Shown: in pieces, positions 27,901 to 40,035 of the stretch | How the letters are laid out: each line of letters begins with the position of its first letter | Position numbering within the stretch: position 1 is the first letter of the stretch | From: Tillus elongatus | Taxonomy: Eukaryota; Arthropoda; Insecta; Coleoptera; Cleridae | Direction of reading: 5' to 3' | DNA: 64,000 bases | NCBI GenBank assembly: GCA_964006375.1 | Contig: OZ023265.1 | Location: 171,499,943-171,563,942 of the forward strand | Notes under the pieces: model-generated | Told to the model about the DNA's origin: nothing | What the model saw: the letters and a program-made list of their open reading frames with translations, nothing else | Databases searched by the model: none | Position numbers and translations under genes: made by a program

Positions 27901-27959
27901 TGAGTTCTTGATTTTTTTCTTTACGTATTTTGTAATAATTTCTTTACGTAACGTTCTAG

Positions 27960-28642
27960 CTGATAGAACAGGGTTCTGCATGATAACGATCTGTGCGTGT
28001 TACCCTACCGGGTCCTGGTTTTCGAAGCTCATGACTCATCATTGCAAAAGATCTCTTATTTGCAGTCAATGCAAATGCTAAAGCGGTGTTCGGTACATAC
28101 TTGTTTATTAAAACCTTCGCATTTATTACGTGCATTTCTGTTTTTTTTTCACAGGCAAAAATCACAACAACCAACCGTTGTTTCTGTTTCTTCATCGCAT
28201 TTCTAGAGTCGAATAGTACTCCTAATTTCTCGCGGGAGCTCACCACTGAACATTCTTCCTTTCAGTTAGTCTTCAACTAGAGCGAATAGAAGTTATTTTA
28301 AAATTTTGTTCGTTTAGGCTCTTAATTAGTAGAGATTGAACTTATTAATTACAAATGAGTTTATCGCTACAGCGTAAACCATAGAATATAATATCCGAAG
28401 TAGCCATCTGCGAGTTTTTGTTTGACAGCCGTCAAATCATACAGCTGATCAAAGGCGCCAACACCTCCTTTCGTGTTATTGTATGTTAATAGTATTTTGG
28501 GTTTCTTCGTTATATCACCCTGTGTATGCATAGTCGATAATAAAATAACAAGTCTATAGTTTTTCCCGCACATAGAAGGATATCGCACTGATTTCATCAA
28601 ACACGAACATAGATGAATCGACATCCTTTTGGTTGCAGTCAT
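27960..28642 (-). pseudogene. piggyBac-type transposase relic 2, C-terminal part
   Basis: Minus-strand frame 28642-28367 holds NYRLVILLSTMHTQGD and LTYNNTKGGVGAFDQLYDLT, the piggyBac VILLSTMH and NxTKGGVDxxDQ blocks (the catalytic D of GGVD is G-A here). Further on, in another frame (about 28200-28050), CDFC, ARNKCEGFNKQVCTEH and CIDC reproduce the Cys-rich C-terminal zinc-binding domain. Two frameshifts at least. The upstream part of the same relic is at 29160-29560, separated by a SINE. Confidence 0.8.
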
Positions 28643-28777
28643 TGCTTCGGTATATCACGTTTGTTCTTCCTCATTGTCCATACAATGGTTAGCTTCTTTT
28701 CTAACAATTTTTCCGCGACATCGTAAGAACTAAACTAATGATTCATAGTACAATTTCTGTTTGAACCCTGAATAGCA

Positions 28778-29127
28778 AGGCCTCGTTGGTCCAATGGTAA
28801 GAACATGTGCCTCTGAAACGAAGGGTACTGGGTTCGATCCCAGGGTTCTCCTTTCACTTTTTCAGTGCATACTGCATGTAAAATTAACATCAACCGAGGT
28901 TGTGACATTTTAGTTGAGCAAGTTGAATGTCTACCCGTTCCGCCCTTCGGACAGGGCGTAAAGCCGTCAGTCCCGTGTCCATGCGATGTTGGGCACGTTC
29001 AAGATCCCTACCGTCCTTACAGAAAATCGGGGGTTTTGCAAAATTTCCAAGATAGTGAGGTGAACCTACTCGGTGATTGGCCATAGTCGCGGAAATAGGC
29101 CGACGTTGAAGTACAAAAAAAACCTGA
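28778..29127 (+). mobile_element. tRNA-derived SINE, full-length copy
   Basis: About 350 bases. The head is tRNA-like: A box TTGGTCCAATGG and B box GGGTTCGATCCCAGG, followed by a body with CAACCGAGGTTGTGACAT and GTTGGGCACGTTCAAGATCC and an end GGCCATAGTCGCGGAAATAG then GACGTTGAAG and an A-run. Pol III promoter elements are visible, but no clean cloverleaf. Other copies: 18836-18950, 22031-22263, 40036-40338 (minus) and 35516-35656 (plus). Inserted in piggyBac relic 2. Confidence 0.88.
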
Positions 29128-29159
29128 TTGGCAGTCGCCAAATAGATCATCTATTGTGT

Positions 29160-29560
29160 AGGAATGGAATATTGTTTTTCTCGTTCTTCACTACCAATAA
29201 AAGACTTAGCTGATTAGAGATATAATATTTTTGCATCAAACATACTAACCAATTTTAGATCATACTTGTCTGTCCTGTTGGGTATGTAAATTTTAGAGGG
29301 ACATTTGCCTCTGAAACCCAACAAGGTTTTATCTGTGGTTGCGCATTCTAAAGGTGTATAATTTTGTCTGCAACATTCTCTAAAATATTCCAAATTTGTC
29401 TGCTTTTGGTTCGCTACTCTCTTGTGGCTTTATCGTTAAATCTCAAACAGTTGATCAAAAACTCAAATAGATTTTTGACATAGTTCCTATAAAAATGGGT
29501 GGTGCAAATTGGGTTGACCATGTATCAGTAATATGAACCTTTTTTCATAACACCACTTGC
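29160..29560 (-). pseudogene. piggyBac-type transposase relic 2, upstream part
   Basis: Minus strand, in changing frames: INCLRFNDKATRE (about 29470-29420), a helix with QIWNILENVADK, LGFRGKCPSKIYIPNRTDKY (about 29320-29260, the piggyBac LxxFRGRCxFRxYxPxKPxKYG block) and DLKLVSMFDAKILYL. It directly precedes, apart from the SINE, the VILLSTMH part at 28642-28367, so both belong to one element. Confidence 0.75.
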
Positions 29561-29747
29561 ATATAGTATTACTTATATAGTAGTATAGAATTTCTTGTCA
29601 TGGTCATAAAGGACGTTTATCATAAAAAGTGTGCTGTTTTAAGCACATAATGTGATAATATGTGTAAGAATACCCACACAATTAAATTTTCATATTTAAC
29701 CGCCGAATACGTTATAGGTACTCGTATGTACATTATTATACATTTAA

Positions 29748-29946
29748 CGACCACACCTCGTTGAACATATCGATGCAATCACCGAAGATAAGCAACGTCG
29801 GGTGTGGTCAGTACTTGCATGGGTGACCACCTAGGAACAGTGTGTGCTGATGAATGCTCTCGGAAGGCAATGGCAAACCACTGAGTATATTTGCCACTCA
29901 AATTTTCTTTGTGAAAAAGCGTCACTAAGGTTGACTTAGAGTATTT
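29748..29946 (+). mobile_element. 5S rRNA-derived SINE
   Basis: The head contains the 5S internal promoter: AAGCAACGTCGGG (29788-29800) and GGTCAGTACTTGCATGGGTG (29806-29825), then ACCACCTAGGAAC, all in normal 5S order and spacing. The beginning CGACCACACC is a diverged 5S 5' end. A body follows with CGGAAGGCAATGGCAAACCA (29860-29879), a segment type seen in other arthropod SINEs. The 5S part has enough changes, and no 5S 3' stem closure, to exclude a functional rRNA gene. End of the element is uncertain. Confidence 0.85.
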
Positions 29947-31996
29947 ATTTTCACCTTACATTGATGGTTTGTGAGAAAAATGTCGTAATCGTTGACGGTT
30001 ATATTTTATTTATTATAACCTGATAATTAAAATTTTGTAAGGTCTAAAAAAAAGTGCGTGAGAAAAATTTTATTTTAAATATATGTAGGTACCTACTTTA
30101 TTGACAAAGGAAAAATTATATAAAGCTTATTTTGAGGAAAAGTAGAGGAGTATATATTTTATAGTAAATTTTATTAAATCAACTTTCAATGTGTGTTATA
30201 CAAATAAGCATAACCTTGTGCTTGCAGTCAACACCATTTTTTAGGGGTCGCGTTCCAAACTAAACTGTCAAAATATTTTGCTTAAAAGTATGAAATAACA
30301 TTGTTAAATGGTAAGTAACATTAATTTTTTTATGACACTTGGTGTTTATATAAACATTAGTGTATCTATAAGTAGCTTCTCATTAGTTGTAATGCTTTTA
30401 CCTCTTCATTTCAACTTATCAGCTTTAGACATAGTTTCTTGATTCTCGGAAAAGTAGACATCTACCTAAATTTCAATTTTTTAAAATATTTTCGGGCAGA
30501 ATAAACATTTTTGTAAATCAGGTTAATTCATTTAATTTTCTAGCACTTTTAATATTCTGGGTTATATGAAAACTTATGTGTTTAGTTTCTATTTTATTTT
30601 TCTCAATTTGGATTAACTATTTGATCAAACAACAAAATGGTTTTCGGGGTTTTTAGGGTGTCCCCTAGCAGTTTGCTTTGGTAAAATTTTATTTTCAACT
30701 AATTATCTGTTAACATTTTTGCAGCCTTTAAATTACATTTTTTAGATTTAAGTGTTGTGTAGCTTTAGTTCGATGCAAAATTAATCCTTCTAATATAATC
30801 AACTTATGTTATAGCAGCTGCTGTATTTTTAAACAGTGGTTAAAAATAGATTTAGCAGACATCATCAGACACGACTTCAAAGACTAGTGGCAACTTACAG
30901 ACAATGCAACAACTCACAATAACTCCTAAACGTAAAACTTTGCCATTATGTATAAAACCATGATATATTATATTATGTTCTGCAACTATTAATAACAATG
31001 AAGTACAAGGCATTTTGAAAAAAATATCTGAATAAATCTATGTGAATATACTGACAGGTGTCCACATTAGTGTCTACGTCCTTTAACTTTTTGTTAATAT
31101 TGAAGCAAAATTTTAATTTTTTTAAATCGTAACTCGAATATAATTAGGCATAGGTATGATAAGTAAGAACTTCTTTTTAGTTTTCGTATAATAATTGTAA
31201 AACAGCATTTTATACTGAGAGATAAAAAATTAACTTTGTCAATCTTGCTCGTTCATAATAAAACGACTGTCTAAACTAGTATTCTGCATTTATGTCAAAT
31301 CATTTTTGTTAATAAATTTTTAAGTTCGGGTGATGTTAGGATTGTGATTTTACTATACAGCACAAAATAGACATGATCAAAAGCTATTTTTTAAATTAGT
31401 GTGCTACTTGATGTAATATGGAAACAGAGGTCAGCTTTCATGTAAACACTTGTCGAGAACACTTTTCGTGCAAACTTTGACAGAATTATTTTATAGGATG
31501 ATACCTAAAAATTTAAACGAACACTTACCATTTTAATTCTAAGTTTGATAAATGTCATTTTTGATGACAAATTGCAAATCAGACAATGAGTTTTATTATA
31601 GAAGGTGGTCAATGTAGCAAAGAAGTTAGAAAAAGGATCGCGATAGCAAAGTAACATTCAGTACACAAAATTAGCTATTTAACCTGAATCTCCAGAAGGG
31701 GTTCATCAAGTCATGCGAATGAAGTATTATAACGTATAGAGCCAAAACGGCTAATAAAGTTCTAATCAGGTGTCGTGAATCATTTATCATACTGATATAA
31801 AAAAATAAAAAGCAATAGACAGTGTTTTGTTAATAACCGATTAAATATATGTACACATAAATACGAAATGAAAGTTTTTTTATATTTGTGTTACCTAAAA
31901 AAATAAAAATAATTTTAAAAATTACAAAATGTTTACATGACATAGTATATTAAGTAAAACACTAGATTTTTTCCACGAAATGGACCTACCGATTTG
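29947..31996. other. Intergenic, nothing recognised
   Basis: About 2 kb of AT-rich sequence without a long frame, RNA gene or repeat that I can see. Confidence 0.5.
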
Positions 31997-32212
31997 TTAA
32001 AACTTCTAGATGTGGACTGGAATCTGTAATGAGCACACATAAGTACACTTGGAAAAACCCAAATCACCACAACACATATTTTTAAAGACCTAACGATAAC
32101 ATCGTTAGCTTCATCAGATGATGACTATTCTGAAAATTCATCATCTGATGAAGCTAACATTGTTAGCGAAACGATCGTTAGGTCTCCAAGTGTAGTTATT
32201 AAAACTTCTAGA
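31997..32212 (-). mobile_element. Palindromic retroposon M, copy 1, with 14-base target duplication
   Basis: Flanked by identical TTAAAACTTCTAGA at 31997-32010 and 32199-32212. The insert is mostly an inverted repeat: GACCTAACGAT...GTTAGCTTCATCAGATGATG on the left against CATCATCTGATGAAGCTAAC...ATCGTTAGGTC on the right. Orientation is set by the longer unpaired end at the left (TGTGGACTGGAATCTGTAAT), equivalent to the right end of copies 4 and 5. The right half carries a hammerhead-like core. Confidence 0.85.
32138..32186 (+). ncRNA. Hammerhead-like ribozyme motif in M copy 1
   Basis: CTGATGA (32145-32151), an extra A, stem GCTAAC/GTTAGC with loop ATT (32153-32167), GAA (32168-32170), a palindromic ACGATCGT able to act as a minimal stem III (32171-32178) and T at the cleavage position (32179). 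The unpaired base between CTGATGA and stem II departs from the canonical hammerhead, and stem I is weak. Confidence 0.35.
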
Positions 32213-32827
32213 AAAGCTTAATTTCACAATTGGTCGTTTAAGGTCAAAAGATATGTATTGTAGAAAACTTGCAAGACGGTTTGTATGAGAAGTATAAGAC
32301 ATACATTAAATATTTTTACATGGAAGGCGATTTTATTTTCTAATAATACAATTATCATAAACTAAGTAGCTCAATTCAAAATGCAAGTGGCGTAAGGTGT
32401 CATAAATATCTGACATAATTTACAAGCAAAGTGCCGACTGCATTGCCAGTGTAATAAAAATATGCTCTGTCTTCCTTCGGCTAAAGTCTGTAGGGGTATC
32501 AAAGGGCCTTCTTATCTTTAGATAATTTACAACCAGATCTTTGACAAAGACAGCAAAACTGTATTATAAAGTAATAAAATTTGGTACCTACCTGACGAAA
32601 ACTAAAGCTGTAAAAAGAGTGGACCTTATTCCCTCCTTTCCTTTGTTTAAACAGATAAATGTTTTTCATTTGAGGCTATATCCACAGCATGTCTGCTATA
32701 TCTTGTTTTAAAGCGAGTTTTGTGAAAAAATTAACTATTGGCGAGATTTCAATTGTAAGGCTATCCAATACTTTTTTCAAATGAAGGCACAAGTGTCTAG
32801 AATTTATATTCAAGATATGTTTGTCTC

Positions 32828-33480
32828 TTATCACACCGATAACTCAAAAAATAATGGGCAGATTCTGATGAAATTTGGTAGGTACCTTCCTTTTGTAAGT
32901 GGCTTTGATAAGTTTGGTATCTAGAAAAATCGGCCGAGTTTTTCCAGGAAAATTTTAAGTTTCCTTCGAAAAAAATATTTTATCTCCGAGAATAACAAAG
33001 CTCTAGACCCAAATTTGGTATGCAAGTTTATATTACGCAAAGTATAACATATAATATATACAAAAATTTGGATTTATAAGTTAAAACAAAAAAAGTTATA
33101 GGCATTTAAAAAACAAATTTAGGTGCCAGTGATGACTAGAGAAATGCAAAAAGGTCAAGAAACAGCAAAAAAATTACTTTGAAAATTTCATACATTTTCT
33201 TTGTAAAATTTCAACCTCGCGATTTGAAACGTCAAAACTGACAATTTTTAGACAAAGAACCTGAAGCGAATACTGGTTATGCAGAGTAAATATTGTAAGT
33301 AATTAATTTGACAAAGCCTTAAGTATCAGCTTTAACCGCCATTGTCCGTTTTATTAAAATATTCGCAGAAAATTCATTTTAGAGAGACCCTTTTTTGATG
33401 CTTTAAAGTCTATAACTTTTAGCGAATGTTCATAGAAAAAATTCGTTATAGGGAGACCGCGACTTTTTAATTGTTTTTTC
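32828..33480. repeat. Alpha repeat, copy 4
   Basis: Starts with TCACACCGATAACTCAAAAA and follows copy 1 from 8238 onwards in the same orientation (AAGTGGCTTTGATAAGTTTG, GTTATAGGCATTTAAA, GAAAATTCATTTTAGAGAGA). No TA tract at this copy's left edge. Confidence 0.8.
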
Positions 33481-33550
33481 CGGTTAAAATTAGTAAAAAA
33501 AAGAGGAGAGACATGCCCGCGTGTAGCAAACATATGCGATAAGTAACTGA

Positions 33551-33699
33551 GTGAAGAGTGGAACTTGTGATGAGCACTGATAAGTACACTTGGAGAACCC
33601 AAATCGCCCCACCCTTTTTTAGAAAACCTGACGATCGCTTCACTAACCAAGTTAGCGTCATTAGAGGAGAGAGAATTATTCTCTCTCAAGTGTACTTAT
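33551..33699 (-). mobile_element. Palindromic retroposon M, copy 2
   Basis: Left edge GTGAAGAGTGGAACTTGTGA, then TGAGCACTGATAAGTACACT and the palindromic core; right edge ends with AAGTGTACTTAT. Short direct repeats GATAAGTA occur outside both ends (about 33539-33546 and 33704-33711). The hammerhead-like core is mutated (CTAATGA). Confidence 0.75.
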
Positions 33700-33720
33700 T
33701 ATGTGATAAGTACCTACCTA

Positions 33721-33916
33721 AGTGGAGTTGTGTGATGAGCACTGATAAGTGCATTTTGAAAAACCCAATTACCACAACATATTTATAAGTCCTGACGATC
33801 ATTTGGCTAACAAATATGGCGCCATCAGAGGGTGTAAAAGCGTTCAGTAGCTAGTAAAACGATGGTCAGATCTTAAAAATGTGTTGTGGTGAATTGGGTT
33901 CTCCAAAGTGTACTAC
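33721..33916 (-). mobile_element. Palindromic retroposon M, copy 3
   Basis: Left edge TGGAGTTGTGTGATGAGCAC, right edge GGTTCTCCAAAGTGTACTAC. Flanked by AAGTACCTACCTA (33708-33720) and AAGTACCAACCTA (33920-33932), a 13-base duplication with one mismatch. Core motif decayed. Confidence 0.75.
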
Positions 33917-33932
33917 TTTAAGTACCAACCTA

Positions 33933-35515
33933 TTATTTTTCCACACTTCGTCATTTTTGTTCTTTTTTAATGCCAGTGACAAAAAATTGTTGAAAAAATA
34001 TAGAATGTAACAGTAAAAAATATTTATTTGGCAGTTCTAACAAACAATGTGAAATTATAAATATGAGTAAATACTATATCACTATATAAATTGAAGCTAT
34101 AATATAAAATTTATTAACTTGCTAAGTGATTTTGCTTTGTTAGATATTTCTTACATAAATAATTTAACTCAATCCGCGTTTTTTTTAAGTCTTTACATTG
34201 AATGGTTTTTATTTCTATCAGAGCTTTGGGATTCTCTAATTTAAAAACATTTATTACCGTAAGACAACTTTTTTTTGTAAGAATTTTATTGTCAGAATAT
34301 TGCAAACATATGTAGACAAGTATATACAATTTACTATTGGATTATAGAACAAGTGTTTTTTGTACTTTATATGAGCCAGACTTGTTTCTGTTTTGGATTT
34401 AAATACAATAATAGTATTTTATTGGTTACAATTTCCTACAAATTCAAGACAAACGAAACATATCAATTATTGATTATTGAAAAGGCAGATTTTATTTTTA
34501 GTAACATTTTCCCAAGTGTAGTAGGTGGAAAAACTCAAAATTATTTAATATTTTTGAATATGACAAAATAGATATACCTATGTTTGTTAACCCATTTAAC
34601 TTAAAATAAAAGAATGTATGTTTTTAGACCACAATCATTACACATCAATCCAGATCAAATAGATATTTAGCATTCGGAAACGTCAAAGGCAACAAGAATT
34701 GTTTACTTCAAAGTGCAAAGCAAATTATGTAAAATTAAAACTACAGGATTTTGTAGGTTCAGTTTATTTTGTTTTTCTGACCTGAAAGATGATTTTCGGA
34801 ATCATATCTAGAGTAAGTATTTTCGCATAATGGCAATATTTTATAATCTTCTAGCTTATATTTAGTATATTTTCATTTTTCAATAATTCTGGCTTTGAAA
34901 GGTTTTATAAATAATACCCGGGTAGATTAAAATGTCGCGATTGTAGAAACCACGGGTGCGTAGATCACCGCGGTAAGATATTAAAAAAATTCGTAATCGC
35001 ACGTGAAAAATTAAGTGATGCTTCAACATAATGAAAACATCGTTCGTCAATAAAAATGTTTCGCAGCAACTAATATTTCATAGCTATGTGTAGATTCTTG
35101 TAAATACACTCACCTAACCAGCTTATCTGATACTAATTAATTATCACTTAAGAAAAATAGTTCTATACTGATATAAATAAATATACATACATATATACTA
35201 CGTTTTTGTTTACGTCCGGCATTCCAGTAAACAGAAAGCATCGCAGTTAAGCGGTTAACATATTGTGTATTATAATTTTATGTATGTACACAATTTTAAT
35301 TTTCTGTATTCTTCGCTTTTTATTTTTGTCTCAAGAACATCTTCAGTCAAATAAGCGACAAAAGTGTAGAAGCCACTGAAGGCTTTCTATCTTAATAATG
35401 AAGGCTTTCTATCTTAATACTATTACTAGGTTCAAATACTAGTATGATATCAATTAACTTTTTCAGTATATTCTGAGGAACAGGGGTTAAAAGCTATCTC
35501 AATTTCGTGTAGCAT
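33933..35515. other. Intergenic; one 22-base tandem duplication
   Basis: Only feature seen is TGAAGGCTTTCTATCTTAAT repeated back to back at about 35377-35420. Open frames at 34114-34329 and 34353-34571 have no family motif. Confidence 0.5.
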
Positions 35516-35656
35516 GTGATGATGGGCACGTTAAATATCCATATGGAGAAAGGTAGGGGTTCGGCAAAATTTCCAGGAGAGTCAGGTGAAACTGCTCGCT
35601 GGCGTCGTGACAGGCCATAGACGCGGAAATAGACCGACGTTAAGCAGACAACAACA
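35516..35656 (+). repeat. tRNA-derived SINE, 3' part
   Basis: GATGGGCACGTTAAATATCC to GACCGACGTTAAGCAGAC, same body and end as 28778-29127; head missing. 35657-37185 holds nothing recognised. Confidence 0.8.
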
Positions 35657-37185
35657 AAAACGTACATACAAACACTGTTTTTTTTAAGATTTCCAAAGAG
35701 AAAAAACGTTTCATATTGCGTGAAATTTTTGCTGCTTAGGAATGTAAACTTTTTTAACATGTACCTGGGTTTTAATTTTGCCCAAGTAGTCTTTTGATCC
35801 ACCGGTCATACAACAAGTATTAAGTTCTTCCGCAAAGCATGTCAAAGCATGATTATTAATAAAACAAATTGTTTTAACTTTTATCGACTAAACAACAAAT
35901 TGATGCGGGTGTTTAACTGGGTTCGGTTTTGGCTTCAAAAGTTTTCTTTTGTATAATAATGACTTCCTATCAACAGCCAACTTTTCGATTAACAACTTCG
36001 CTATTGTAGCACTATTAACAATACGTTCTGATTCACTGGCTCAGTATTTACTTCCAGCTCCTTATTAATTAGAATTCTCAAAACCAACTTATTTATTTCC
36101 AGTACTGCAAAAGCAGCAGCAAACAAACTTAAGTAAACTTTTGGATTAAAAATGCATATTTTCACGCTGCGGCTTCTTACGTTGTAGAAAGCACAGAAAC
36201 GTTCACAGTTGAAATATTGTTCTCATATCTGAGGTGCTACTCAAAGATCACCTTGTCTCTCTTAGATTTAATAATAATTACACTCATAAATTAACTATGT
36301 GCCTTATAGAAGATTCATCTATTACGGTCACTCTCACTTCTCTATATTTCAGAAGAAATGTTGGAGATCTCTGCTCTTCTATCGATATGGCCTCTCAGAG
36401 ATTGCTTCTTGGGTACCTTTACTTGCAACCTTTACTCGGCAAACTCATCTAAGCAAGAAAGCGCACGTCTTCACTGGCCAATTAGCCACATGTCAAACAA
36501 TTCGCTATAAATTCTCGTTCTTTTCGAGTGCACCTAAACTCACACACACAATAGTATTTTTCAACTATCTCCATTCGGAAAGTTAGCAGGATTTTTATTT
36601 AATTAACAATGAAATGGTCATGTATTATGAAAGCAGTGATATATTATTTACTTTCTGGTGACACGAAAATATTAAAAGTTTTACTTTTTGAATAACTTCG
36701 AAACAATCCATTAAAGCGTAAAATTTTCGTGTATGGCAATATAGAGGCTGTTCTGTTAAAAAAAGACATATATAGACAAGTTTTCGCGAATTAGCATGTA
36801 TAGCGGAAATATTTGGTGCTTAGTCCCATACAAATTATGGAAATATTAAAATACAAAATTTGTATTATAATTTTTACTCGGAGAGTTATTATATTTGATC
36901 ACATATAAACGTACCACCTTTATGTTTTAATCAATGGGAAAGATATTGTTATTAAATAAATATTTCGTTACTGTTTACTTTAGGTTTTCAAAACAAAGGT
37001 GAAAATTCTTTGCCTGGGAATACTATTTTTTTTATATGTATAAGGGATAATTATTTTACTTTAGTATTTTATTGTTTAGTGGTGCAGAACATCTTAATTT
37101 AATGCAAATAAAATTTGTTTACCTATCTTAATTTACTTCCTTTCTTTATGCAGTCCTACAGTCACTATAATATAGAATTTATGCA

Positions 37186-37549
<364 letters not shown>

Positions 37550-37638
37550 TTTCTGTTAGGAGTTTCTCTTCACAAAATGTAAAACCAGGGAGATATAAAC
37601 GAAATAGTTTATTGTATTTGAAATTTTACCTGTTGTAG

Positions 37639-37920
37639 AATTTATTAACAAATGACGCTCATTGGACATGGTCACACGAATGTGACCAAGCTTTCTCGAA
37701 AATAAAAGATTTACTTACATCCGCTACTATATTGGTGCATTACAAGGAATCAAGTGATTATGATATTGAGGAGCTAATTTCTCATATCTACCCCAACGAT
37801 TGAGAGAAATCCATCGCCTATGCGTCTCGCGCCCCATCTAGCGAGGGAAAAACTAATGATACTAAATTCATAAAATCACAAAAGAATTTGTATGTTCTGC
37901 TTGCATATTGCCACCTATAT
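37639..37920 (+). pseudogene. Ty3/gypsy-type RNase H fragment
   Basis: One frame encodes NDAHWTWSHECDQAFSKIKD (37648-37707) and LLTSATILVHY, the junction between RT and RNase H in Ty3/gypsy retrotransposons, then after a deletion that removes the DAS-YG catalytic region and one TGA stop (37801), SIAYASRAPSSEGK and KSQKNLYVLLAY. No LTR or other domain nearby. About 95 codons remain. Immediately downstream the same frame reads WVQHDGALARYA (about 37940-37975), which looks like the second acidic motif of a Tc1-type transposase. Confidence 0.7.
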
Positions 37921-38025
37921 CGAAAAAGTATAAATTGGGTACAACATGACGGTGCACTAGCTCGTTATGCTGTTAAGAGATCACTTAATGAAACCAATCA
38001 GGTACATAGGTGAACTGAAATGATA

Positions 38026-39310
38026 CGAGGGCGGGTGAATAAGTCCGCGACGTTTTGAATGAAACACAGGTTTTTTGACAAAAAATCATTTTATTTCTCA
38101 ACATAGCTCCTTTGAGATCTATACACTTTGTCCAACGTTTCTCCAATTTTTTTATCCCTTCCAAAAAATAAGATTGGTCGAGGTCTTCAAAATAGGTATT
38201 TGTTTAAGTGATGATTTCATCATTGGAGTGAAATCTCTTTCCGCCGAACCATTTCTTTAAGTTTGGAAACAAGAAATAGTCACTCGGGGCTAAATCCGGA
38301 GAATAGGGCGGATTAGGGAGTAATTAGTAGCCCAATTTATGCAATTTCACCATGGAGACTAAACATTTGCGCACCCTTGTATTGTCTTGGTGGAAAAGAA
38401 CTTTTTTCTTGGCCAAATGCGGTCGTTTTTTCTTCAAATCCTCATGGAATCGGTAACAATAAGTTGGTATAATATTTGCCATTGATTGTTCTTCCCTTTT
38501 GAAGGTAATCAATGTGGATTATACAGCGTGCGTCCCAGAAAACGACCGCCATGACTTTATTGGCTGATAAACCCACATTGGCCTTCTTCGCCACCGATTC
38601 GCACAGAAAAACCCACTGTTTTGACTGCTGCTTGGCCTCTGGTGTATTGTGGTGAATCCATGTTTCGTCCCCTGTTACGAAACGACGCAAAAACTCGTCC
38701 CTATTGCGGTTGAACAACGCCAAACACTCCTTCGAAGTTGTCACACAATTACGTTTGTGGTCGATTGTGAATAAACGCACACCCATCTTGCGGATAGCTT
38801 TCTCATACCCAAGTGATCATGCAAAATCGAACCCACTGAGCCATGTGATATGCCTATGGCTTCCACAATCTCCCGCACTTTCAATATCTGATCGGCCAGC
38901 ACCATATCGTGAATTTTTTCAATTGTTTCGGGGGTAGCGACCTCAACTGGGCGTCCAGAACCATTCGGCGTCATTTGTGCTTGTATGGCCGCAACGAAAT
39001 TCAGTAAACCACCTTTCTACGATGGAAATTGATAGTGCAGAGTCCCCGTAGTATTTATCAAGCTTCGCCTTGGTTTGAGTGATGGTTTTTTTCCGCAAAA
39101 AAAATAATGTTTGATGAACACACGAAATTCACTTTTTTCCATTTTCGTTATAACTCAAGAGGTTGTCTACTTTCAATGGCTATCTAACACAAACTAAATG
39201 ACACAGCTTGTTCAAAATTTGACAGGAGTCAACTGACATATGCTTGTTGACAGGATCAGTGTGAAGAGGCGGGAAGTTCAAAAAGTCACGGACTTATTGA
39301 GCCGCTCTCG
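38026..39310 (-). mobile_element. mariner transposon, full length, 1285 bp
   Basis: Flanked by the TA target duplication (38024-38025 and 39311-39312). Terminal inverted repeats: left CGAGGGCGGGTGAATAAGTC, right (reverse complement) CGAGAGCGGCTCAATAAGTC, pairing over about 30 bases with mismatches. The length is normal for mariner. It encodes the transposase relic described separately. Confidence 0.93.
38030..39142 (-). pseudogene. mariner transposase, frameshifted
   Basis: Begins with ATG at 39142 and the usual N-terminal helix-turn-helix region (KAKLDKYYGDSALSISIVER), but an extra base near 38970 shifts frame before GRPVEVATPETIEKIHD. A second shift near 38790 follows LRKLSARW-region, and a third near 38480. 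Catalytic DD34D residues are still legible: VTGDETWIHH (about 38675), VLFHQDN (about 38380) and YSPDLAPSDYF (about 38290), the last following a Glu-to-stop change after LGY (38324). A further TAA occurs at about 38205. At least three frameshifts and two stops, so it is dead, although the TIRs are intact. Confidence 0.92.
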
Positions 39311-39312
39311 TA

Positions 39313-40035
39313 GTTTTTATGACTGCGATTTTGCGCGTTTAAAATTATTCATTACTACGTGTTCCCTATGCATTGAGGACGTTTGTTAAACCGAAACTTT
39401 ATGATTAGGATTAATGACTAATAAAAAATTATTAAGTAATTTTGTGATTGATTGAGCAAAAGAGTAACAAGCATCTAATCTATGCTGAAAAAACAATCTC
39501 TATTTTAAGAGATTAAGTGCTTCCACCTGTTACGACTTTTGTTATTACGTAAATTTATCCTCCTCCGTAAAGCGTTTCCGGTCTTTTTACAAAAACGAAC
39601 GCGCACAGAAGGCATATTCAGGATATTTCAAGCTAATCTGCAACCATTCAGACGAGGTGTCTAACCTGCTTATCCCAGTCGCGGTTCACTTTACCTCAAA
39701 GAAACTATACGCAACCAAGAAAGAATGTAACAATAAACCTTTGTGTGAATTTTCAACCATCTTGCTGTATAATTAGCTCCCAGCTATAATTTAGAACGGG
39801 ATTAGCGGCGTGCCTGGCAAGAAACACGGTTTTGTTATAGATAATTTCCTCTCTCAGGGTAATTTTCTTTTTAAACTAGTATTTTCAAATCTCTATGAAA
39901 GTTTAGAGTACGCAGGAAGTATAAGAGTTTGGTAAGTAAATAATTATAAGCAATTTTCTACGATTCTATCTTAGTTATAAACTACACATTAGCACAGCAG
40001 TTGATTATGCTGTGACATTGTGTTTTGTCTCTTTA
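39313..40035. other. Intergenic, nothing recognised
   Basis: No frame, repeat or RNA gene seen. Confidence 0.5.

Noticed and set aside
28780..28860. Functional tRNA gene at the SINE head
   Set aside because: At least three partial or full copies carry the same non-tRNA body; no clean cloverleaf.
29748..29850. Functional 5S rRNA gene
   Set aside because: Several changes, no closing terminal stem, and no T-run terminator at the expected 3' end; fused to a SINE tail.
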